NCBI GenBank assembly: GCA_023397045.1 | Contig: JAEWUR010000606.1 | Span: 1-12,584 of the forward strand | Source: Planctomycetota bacterium | Lineage (GTDB): Bacteria > Planctomycetota > Planctomycetia > Pirellulales > Thermoguttaceae | Length of the DNA: 12,584 nucleotides | Reading direction: 5' to 3' | Part shown: piece after piece, positions 7,106 to 12,584 of the stretch | How the letters are laid out: each line of letters begins with the position of its first letter | Position numbering within the stretch: position 1 is the first letter of the stretch | Program-made: the position numbers and the translations under genes | Notes under the pieces: generated by a model | What the model saw: only the letters and a program-made list of their open reading frames with translations | Told to the model about the DNA's origin: nothing | The model's database searches: none

Positions 7106-9427
7106 ATGAGGCTGAGTCGACTGTGGATTGCCGCAACGGGCATGGCCCTTTTGGCATGGCCCGGCAATAGTCGTGCCGCCGATTTTACCTTGCCCGAGGG
7201 AAGTGCGCCCGAGGCGCTATCGGCACCCTACTTCCCCAATCGCATGTACGAGTTCATCTGGCGGAACTGGAGCCTTGTCGCGCCGGAAGAAATAGCCGCC
7301 ATCTTGGAAACGTCGCCCGAGAAGGTCACCGCAATTGCCGAGTCGATGGGGCTCCCTCCGGCAGCGACGGTCCCGCCGTTGATGAAAACCCGCGGCTATA
7401 TCACGCTCATACGGCGCAATTGGCACCTGCTGCCTTACGACCAGCTTCTGCAATTGCTCGACTGGACTCCGGAACGGTTGGCGATCGCATTGCGCGAGGA
7501 CGATTTCCTTTGGATCAAACTCGGGAATCTGAAGCCGAAGTGCAAACCTTTACATTATTCCGAGCCGGATGCGTCGGCGCAGGCGCGAGCGGCGGAAATC
7601 AAACAACTGGTGCAGGAAGAAATTGGAGACGCGTTGCGGCAATCCGGGGAACCGCGATTTGCTTTCGTCGAACAACTTCGTGTGCCGGCAAGTGACTATC
7701 GCCCGATTGAGACTATTGGAGACGAGGCCGACCAATCGCTATCCTTACGATTCATCTATTCCTATTGCGCGGTCTACGGGGATCCGCTCTCCAATCCGGA
7801 ATTGGACCCGTATCCTGAGGGACTGTTGCAACGGCTTGCCGGGCTGGGCATCAATGGCGTATGGCTGCACGTGGTTCTTCGCGACATGGCGCCGGGCGGA
7901 CCGACATTTCCCGAATTCGGCGTTGGATGCGAGGAGCGTCTGGCCAACCTTCAGAAGCTGGTCGAGCGAGCGAAGAAATACGGCATCCGCATCTATTTGT
8001 ACATGAACGAGCCTCGTGCGATGCCGGATGCGTTTTTCGAAGCCCACGGCCGTGCCGAAATGGCCGGCGTTCGGGAAGACGGTTTCGCCGCACTCTGCAC
8101 GTCGCACCCGGAGGTCCGACGATGGATGCACGATGCGCTGGCACACGTTTTTCGAACGGTGCCAGACCTGGGTGGCGTTTTTTCGATCAGCGCCGCCGAA
8201 AACCTCACCAACTGTGCATCGCACGGAGGATGGACGGCCTGCCCGCAGTGCAAGGATCGCAGCTTCGAAGAAATCCTCGCCGACGTCAACGGCATGATTG
8301 AACAAGGCGTTCATGATGGAAACCGCGACGCCAAAGTCATCGCTTGGGACTGGAATTGGCACGGCTGGGGGAACGCGATGGCCATTGTCGAGAAGTTGCC
8401 CAAGTCCGTGTGGTTGATGTCCGTCAGCGAATGGGGGTTGCCCATCAACCGCGGCGGGATTAACCAGATCATCAACGAGTACGCACTCTCCGGCGTCGGG
8501 CCAAGCGATCGCGCCTTGCGGGAATGGGAACTTGCCAAGAAGTGCGGGCTGAAAACGGTCGCCAAGGTGCAATTAAACAACACCTGGGAACTGTCATCGT
8601 TGCCCTACCTGCCCGTGATGGACCTTGTGGCACGGCATTGTCAAAATCTGGCTTCGGCGAATGTGGATGGAATGATGCTTAGTTGGACCTTGGGCGGCTA
8701 TCCATCGCCCAATCTCGAGATAGCGGCACGGTTCACGAAAAAGCCGACGCCGGCAATCGACAGCGTTTTGGATGCAATCGCCGTTGAACAATTTGGTTCG
8801 CAAGGCGCCCCCAGCGCGCGCAAAGCCTGGACGGCCTTCAGCACCGCGTTCCAGGAATACCCGTTTGACGTGTGGCTGGTCTACCACTGCCCGGCGCAGA
8901 TGGGGCCGGCCAATCCGCTCTACCGTGAAAGGACTTCGTATCGGGCAACGATGGTTGGAATTCCCTACGATGATCTGAACCAATGGCGAGTCAGTTATCC
9001 GCCGGAGGTGTTCATTGGCCAGTTCTCCAAGGTTGCCGAGGGCTGGCGGTCGGGCATTCCACACCTCAAAGAAGCGGTCGATGCCGCGCCGCCCGATCGC
9101 CGTGACGAGGCACAAGCCGAGCTTCGCTATGCCGAAGCCGCCGCGATTCATTTTCAGTCCGTCGCCAATCAGGCCGGTTTCATTCTTGCCCGAGATGCAC
9201 TGGCCGATTCCTCAAACCCTCTTTCCGTTGAACAACGGTCTCAACATTCCGAGACCATCCGCCGCTGCGTGCAGTCGGAGATCGATCTCGCGCGACGATT
9301 GTTCGTTCTGACGCAGGAAGACTCGAAAATCGGCTTCGAACCGTCGAATCACTATTACTACGTCCCGTTGGACCTGGTGGAAAAAGTCATCAATGGTCGC
9401 TGGCTCCTGGACCATGAGCCACGATGA
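7106..9427 (+). CDS. Secreted glycoside-hydrolase-like protein, second tandem copy
   Basis: ATG 7106 has GGGAG at 7093-7097 eight bases upstream and is followed directly by a signal peptide (about residues 1-24, ending SRA). In-frame ATG 7091 and TTG 7061 would lengthen the N terminus before it. The product is 773 residues, the same length as the upstream copy, and over half identical to it through the barrel by eye. It keeps the two N-terminal RNW motifs (R53-N54-W55 and R104-N105-W106), NEPRAMP, E365 in AENLTNC, C379-x-x-C382, D415 in WDWNW, E442 in SEWG, and TLGGYPSPNLE. Such retention in a diverged copy points to selection on function. It is presumably exported and acts on a glycan related to that of its sister. 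The family is not certain: GH20-like or DUF4838-like is the best guess from motifs alone. The gene lies 243 bases after its sister, beyond an inverted repeat. Confidence 0.82.
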   Translation: MRLSRLWIAATGMALLAWPGNSRAADFTLPEGSAPEALSAPYFPNRMYEFIWRNWSLVAPEEIAAILETSPEKVTAIAESMGLPPAATVPPLMKTRGYITLIRRNWHLLPYDQLLQLLDWTPERLAIALREDDFLWIKLGNLKPKCKPLHYSEPDASAQARAAEIKQLVQEEIGDALRQSGEPRFAFVEQLRVPASDYRPIETIGDEADQSLSLRFIYSYCAVYGDPLSNPELDPYPEGLLQRLAGLGINGVWLHVVLRDMAPGGPTFPEFGVGCEERLANLQKLVERAKKYGIRIYLYMNEPRAMPDAFFEAHGRAEMAGVREDGFAALCTSHPEVRRWMHDALAHVFRTVPDLGGVFSISAAENLTNCASHGGWTACPQCKDRSFEEILADVNGMIEQGVHDGNRDAKVIAWDWNWHGWGNAMAIVEKLPKSVWLMSVSEWGLPINRGGINQIINEYALSGVGPSDRALREWELAKKCGLKTVAKVQLNNTWELSSLPYLPVMDLVARHCQNLASANVDGMMLSWTLGGYPSPNLEIAARFTKKPTPAIDSVLDAIAVEQFGSQGAPSARKAWTAFSTAFQEYPFDVWLVYHCPAQMGPANPLYRERTSYRATMVGIPYDDLNQWRVSYPPEVFIGQFSKVAEGWRSGIPHLKEAVDAAPPDRRDEAQAELRYAEAAAIHFQSVANQAGFILARDALADSSNPLSVEQRSQHSETIRRCVQSEIDLARRLFVLTQEDSKIGFEPSNHYYYVPLDLVEKVINGRWLLDHEPR

Positions 9428-9800
9428 CCTATTGATTCCGAGGTAGTCAATGGTCCGAATGCTGCCGCAAAATACGGCCGTACCGGCCGATTTTTGCTGC
9501 CGTTCCCACCGCGGAATGGTTCATTAGCAACCTAGACCTCAATAACACGTCCGCCTCGGGACGCAGATGGTTCCGGCCGGCAATTCTCGTGTGGCCGATC
9601 GGCCGTCGACGTTCGACGTCGAGCACCGTTGGGCGTGGCGGACGAAATAGCGTAGACGATTGCATGCCGTTTGAGATATCGCGTCATATTCTTGAGAATT
9701 CTTGCATGTTGGGGTGACAGACGCGGGAGAATCGGTCAAAATAGGGTTGGTTTCTTTTGCCACTCCCCCCCCAACTCTCGACCATTCCTAGGTGAACCCC
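9428..9800. other. Intergenic region with GGCC-rich palindromes
   Basis: No gene is convincing in these 373 bases. The first 25 bases (9430-9452) match the bases just after the stop of the upstream paralogue (6865-6887) at 17 of 23 positions, so the duplicated block probably ran past the stop codon. Several short palindromes follow: CGGCCG at 9475-9480 and 9484-9489, CCGGCCGG at 9573-9580, GGCCGATCGGCC at 9593-9604 and a 7-base-stem hairpin at 9606-9622. Their clustering suggests a repeat remnant or regulatory region. A run of eight C bases lies at about 9765-9772. A weak promoter is listed separately. Confidence 0.5.
9714..9742 (+). promoter_or_regulatory. Possible sigma70-type promoter for the GH-D glycosidase gene
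   Basis: GTGACA at 9714-9719 matches the -35 consensus at five of six bases. CAAAAT at 9737-9742 matches the -10 consensus at four of six, after a 17-base spacer. The start codon lies about 58 bases downstream. The match is modest and would occur by chance fairly often, so this is only a candidate. Confidence 0.22.
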
Positions 9801-12047
9801 ATGAGACGTGCCCTCATTTCCGCGTGCGCCATGAGCATGATGGTTCTCTCGATCCCGAGCGCGGTCCATTGCGCCGAATCGGACGCGGTCGCCGTTCTGC
9901 TGGACGCGGCCGACGGCTGGCGGGTGACTTTCGACTCGAAAGATTCCGTCCTCGAATGTCGGCACAAGCCCTCGGGCACGACGTTGGCGGGACCTGTGAC
10001 GTTCCGTGCGTCGGAAGAGGGCAAGGAGGCCGAATGGTCGGTTCAACGATCGCGCGACACGGCCGAGCGGCGCCTCGCACTGGTCGACACGAACAACGAT
10101 GCGCAGGGTTATGTCGCGATACGCGCCGACGCGGGACGGCTGACCTTGGCCGTCGTGCATCGCCCGCCGCATACGTATCGAGGAGTGTTCTGCTTCGCGC
10201 CAACGATCGAATTTGGAGCGCAGGCGTTCGCTTGCCGGACTCGTTTTGACGACGATAGTCCGGTGGTGCAGATGGCCTCGGGCCCGGCCGACAGCCGGCT
10301 GAACGATTCGCTCTTCGACGCGGATCGCGATCTTCTGGTGCAATTCGGCGGCGAAAACGTCGCCATTACGACCAGCGAATCGAACGGCGCGATGCGGTTT
10401 CAGGCCGATCTGACCGCTGCCATCTCGAAACCGAACGCGTCGGCGGTCACGATCGACGTGCTGCCGGACTATTATCGCGAACGCTACGTGCCCTTCTATC
10501 GTCGGATCGATCGGAAGCGATGTCCCAAGCCGCCGACCGGTTGGATGGCGTGGAATATCTACTTCGATCCGGCGACCGAGGACGACAACCTGGCGGAAGC
10601 TCGCGTTGGAGCGAAATTCTTGAAGCCCTACGGCCTGGAGTTCTGGTCGATCGAGTCGTGGCAGGAGAAGTCGCCCGAATTGCCGGTGTGCGATTTCCAC
10701 AATCTCACGCTGAAGGCCTCGACCGAGGAGTTTCCGCATGGGATGAAGTGGATGGCCGACCAGATCCGCGCATTAGGGCTTCGACCGGGCATTTGGACCG
10801 TTTCGTTCGGCACCGGCGACGAGACGTTCTATCAGGAGCATCGCGATTGGTTCCTCCACGACGCCGAGGGACGGCCGATGCAGAATTGGAGCGGTCGGTA
10901 CCTGCTCGATCCGTCGCTGCCGGCGGTGCGGAAGTTCACCGAAGAGACGCATCGCGTCATATCGCAGGATTGGGGATATGAGTTCTTCAAGACCGACGGC
11001 ATGTCGGGCCGTGGACCGTCGCTTTCGGCCCATTTTTTTGAGCGGCCCGAGGTGCGGGCCGCGTTCCAGCAGCCTTGCGACAATCCGTTCGGACCTTGGA
11101 TCGAGGCGATACGGCGCGGCATCGGTCCCGACCGGGTGCTGTTGGCTTGCCAAGGGCATTACACCGGCTCGGAGGTGGCCTACTGCGATGCGTCGCGAAC
11201 CGGTGGTGATGTCGTCCACTTCCCGAACCCGCCCGATTGGTCGTCTTACGAGCGGCAGGCCGTGGCGACGCAAAGCCAGATCTTCGTCAACAATATTCTC
11301 TGGTACACCGATCCCGACACGTTAATGGTGGGCCCGTATGCCTCGCTCGATGCAGCCCGCGTGGCAACGACCATCGTGGCATTGCCCGGCCAACTGACTT
11401 TTTTCGGCGACAAGCTGGGCGAACTCGCGCCCGAGCGGATGCGATTGCTACAGCAGACGTTGCCGGTGTGCGACGTGCATCCGATGGACCTTGCCCCGTT
11501 GGACGATCTGAGGCCCGTTTGGGATTTGAAGGTCCGTCGTCCGTTCGGAAGTTGGGACGTCGTGTCGCTGTTCAACTGGAGCGATAAGCCGGCCAAGTTG
11601 GGCTTCCAGTTCGGCCAACTGGGACTCGACCCTGACCGGGATTATCTCGTATACGACTTCTGGAACCAGAAATTCCTCGGTTCGCGGAAGGAAGGTTTCG
11701 AGGCCGACCTCGCACCGCGATCCAACATACTGCTGGCGATTCACGCCCGACAAGACCGGCCGCAGTTCCTTTCGACCAACCGGCATGTCTCGCAAGGCGG
11801 CGTCGAACTGCTCGATTCAACGTGGAACGGCGGCAAGAACGAGTTGACCAACACATTCGACATGGTCGAGAACGACCTGCTGACCGCGACGTTCTCCGTT
11901 CCGCCATCCTACGTGTTCGAGAAGGCCACGGCCGAAGAAGCGAACGTTGTCAGTGCGACGGCGGAGGGCGCGACGGTTTCGGTGTCGCTCCGCAGCGCGG
12001 GTTCAGGCATGGCGACGTTACGGCTGATGTTTGAGAAAGCGAATTGA
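9801..12047 (+). CDS. Secreted clan GH-D glycosidase (GH36/GH27 alpha-galactosidase-like)
   Basis: ATG 9801 has AGGTG at 9790-9794 six bases upstream; GTG 9792 lies inside that site and is less likely. The product is 748 residues with a signal peptide of about 25 residues (ending VHCA). A beta-sandwich covers about 26-235, and a TIM barrel starts at PTGWMAWNIYF (about 244). The barrel holds FFKTDG with Asp399 as the expected nucleophile and CDASRTGGD with Asp470 as the expected acid/base, the two hallmarks of clan GH-D. LWYTDPDTLMVG and the later PGQLTFFGDKL block also match this clan. A C-terminal beta domain and an extra all-beta module (about 650-748) close the protein. It likely cuts alpha-linked galactose or a related sugar outside the cytoplasm; the exact specificity is not readable. 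Its gap to the upstream paralogue and the candidate promoter suggest separate transcription. Confidence 0.88.
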   Translation: MRRALISACAMSMMVLSIPSAVHCAESDAVAVLLDAADGWRVTFDSKDSVLECRHKPSGTTLAGPVTFRASEEGKEAEWSVQRSRDTAERRLALVDTNNDAQGYVAIRADAGRLTLAVVHRPPHTYRGVFCFAPTIEFGAQAFACRTRFDDDSPVVQMASGPADSRLNDSLFDADRDLLVQFGGENVAITTSESNGAMRFQADLTAAISKPNASAVTIDVLPDYYRERYVPFYRRIDRKRCPKPPTGWMAWNIYFDPATEDDNLAEARVGAKFLKPYGLEFWSIESWQEKSPELPVCDFHNLTLKASTEEFPHGMKWMADQIRALGLRPGIWTVSFGTGDETFYQEHRDWFLHDAEGRPMQNWSGRYLLDPSLPAVRKFTEETHRVISQDWGYEFFKTDGMSGRGPSLSAHFFERPEVRAAFQQPCDNPFGPWIEAIRRGIGPDRVLLACQGHYTGSEVAYCDASRTGGDVVHFPNPPDWSSYERQAVATQSQIFVNNILWYTDPDTLMVGPYASLDAARVATTIVALPGQLTFFGDKLGELAPERMRLLQQTLPVCDVHPMDLAPLDDLRPVWDLKVRRPFGSWDVVSLFNWSDKPAKLGFQFGQLGLDPDRDYLVYDFWNQKFLGSRKEGFEADLAPRSNILLAIHARQDRPQFLSTNRHVSQGGVELLDSTWNGGKNELTNTFDMVENDLLTATFSVPPSYVFEKATAEEANVVSATAEGATVSVSLRSAGSGMATLRLMFEKAN

Positions 12048-12103
12048 AAGGGATTGGCTGAGGGCCAACACGCGGAGCGCCGCCATCGCGCCCTCACCCC
12101 CGC

Positions 12104-12165
12104 CCCCTCGCCCAAAGGGAGAGGGGAGATAGATGTCCCCAGCCCCTCTTTTCAACGGAGAGGGG
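12104..12165. terminator. Two C/G-rich hairpins between convergent genes
   Basis: CCCCTC at 12104-12109 pairs with 12121-12126, and the stem continues inward with CCC/GGG around AAA after one mismatch. A second stem pairs 12143-12149 with 12159-12165. The two have nearly the same sequence (CCCCTCT/AGAGGGG type). They lie between the stop at 12047 and the convergent stop at 12178, so a bidirectional terminator is plausible. Neither strand has a T-run after a stem. The sequence also resembles the C-rich, GGGAGAGGGG-type dispersed repeats found in many Gram-negative genomes. Confidence 0.4.
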
Positions 12166-12175
12166 AGACACGTCA

Positions 12176-12584
12176 TCATTCGATGCCGAGGTGACGCTGC
12201 ATCTCTTCGAGCGAGACGCCCTTCGTCTCAGGCATGTATTTGTAGACCAGCACGAGTTGCAGCACCATCATCGACGCGAAAAACGCGAACGGGGCGCTCT
12301 TCGACACGTTGGCCACGATGGCCGGGAAGCTGAAGTTGATCAACGCGCACCAGAACCAATGCGTGAAGCTGCCCAGCGCTTGACCTCGGGCGCGGACGCG
12401 GTTGGGAAAGATCTCGCTGATGTACACCCAGATAACCGCCCCGTTGGAGAACGCGAAAAACGCAATGAAGCTGATCAGGCTGCCAAGCACCAGCGGGCCG
12501 ACGAAGCCCGAGTACGATTGAGAAATGGCCCCGGCGGCGATTTGATCGCTCATCCAGAACGAAAACCCCGCCGCCGATTGGCAC
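12176..12584 (-). CDS. Sugar porter family MFS transporter, C-terminal part
   Basis: The gene enters from the right edge on the minus strand; its last 135 residues are present, ending with TGA (12178-12176). Only about the final three membrane helices are visible. ISEIFPNRVRARG is the conserved sugar-porter loop before helix 11, and helix 11 carries HWFWCALINFSFP. PETKG, followed by VSLEEM, is the signature that ends helix 12 in XylE/GLUT-type transporters. The protein should carry a sugar across the inner membrane, usually with protons. An internal ATG at 12553 is not the real start, because the frame stays open to the edge with membrane-like sequence (CQSAAGFSFW). Its position next to a secreted glycosidase fits uptake of the released sugar, but it is convergent and so regulated separately. 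The substrate cannot be named. Confidence 0.92.
   Translation of the reverse strand, partial: CQSAAGFSFWMSDQIAAGAISQSYSGFVGPLVLGSLISFIAFFAFSNGAVIWVYISEIFPNRVRARGQALGSFTHWFWCALINFSFPAIVANVSKSAPFAFFASMMVLQLVLVYKYMPETKGVSLEEMQRHLGIE

Noticed and set aside
6874..7167. 97-codon minus-strand frame across the inverted repeat between the paralogues
   Set aside because: It overlaps the 5' end of the second paralogue and the repeat, with no family resemblance; a decayed gene fragment cannot be excluded but is not supported.
9684..10739. Minus-strand open frame of 351 codons at the start of the GH-D gene
   Set aside because: The plus-strand frame carries a signal peptide and glycosidase domains; the antisense translation has the biased Arg-rich look of a shadow.

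Overview
The window looks like a chromosomal piece of a planctomycete, probably of the Pirellula type. The evidence is a moderately GC-rich sequence, a DUF1559 pseudopilin-like protein with a C-terminal H-X9-DG motif, its usual small 'carboxypeptidase regulatory-like' lipoprotein partner, PEP-CTERM proteins, a uroporphyrinogen-decarboxylase-like protein and large secreted glycosidases. No rRNA, tRNA, CRISPR array, insertion sequence or phage gene was seen. The assignment rests on gene content only.

Layout. Positions 1-4225 hold a tight run of plus-strand genes: the 3' end of one PEP-CTERM protein, a complete tandem paralogue of it (325-1635), a DUF1559 protein (1666-2655), a lipoprotein (2668-3090) and a URO-D/MtaA-like protein (3143-4225). 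Gaps between the last four complete genes are 12 to 52 bases, so they could be one operon. About 300 bases then carry a dense set of short palindromes and one 25-base inverted repeat (4205-4500).

Positions 4541-9427 hold two tandem paralogues, both exactly 773 residues from the preferred starts. They are secreted proteins with a twice-repeated N-terminal helical motif and a predicted TIM-barrel glycosidase-like domain that I cannot assign to a family with certainty. They are separated by a 25-base-arm inverted repeat (6986-7058). A GC-rich gap of about 370 bases follows, then a 748-residue clan GH-D (GH36/GH27-like) secreted glycosidase (9801-12047) with both expected catalytic aspartates. 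A convergent minus-strand sugar-porter MFS transporter enters from the right edge (12176-12584).

How the genes may work together (inference). Exported alpha/alpha-toroid proteins, two related glycosidase-like proteins, a GH-D glycosidase and a sugar transporter next to each other suggest a carbohydrate-degradation and uptake neighbourhood. The DUF1559 protein and lipoprotein could be envelope parts. The URO-D-like protein could be a methyl-transfer enzyme, but its link to sugar use is not shown by sequence. The least described items are the 773-residue paralogue pair with its RNW repeat domain, and the palindrome clusters upstream of each member.
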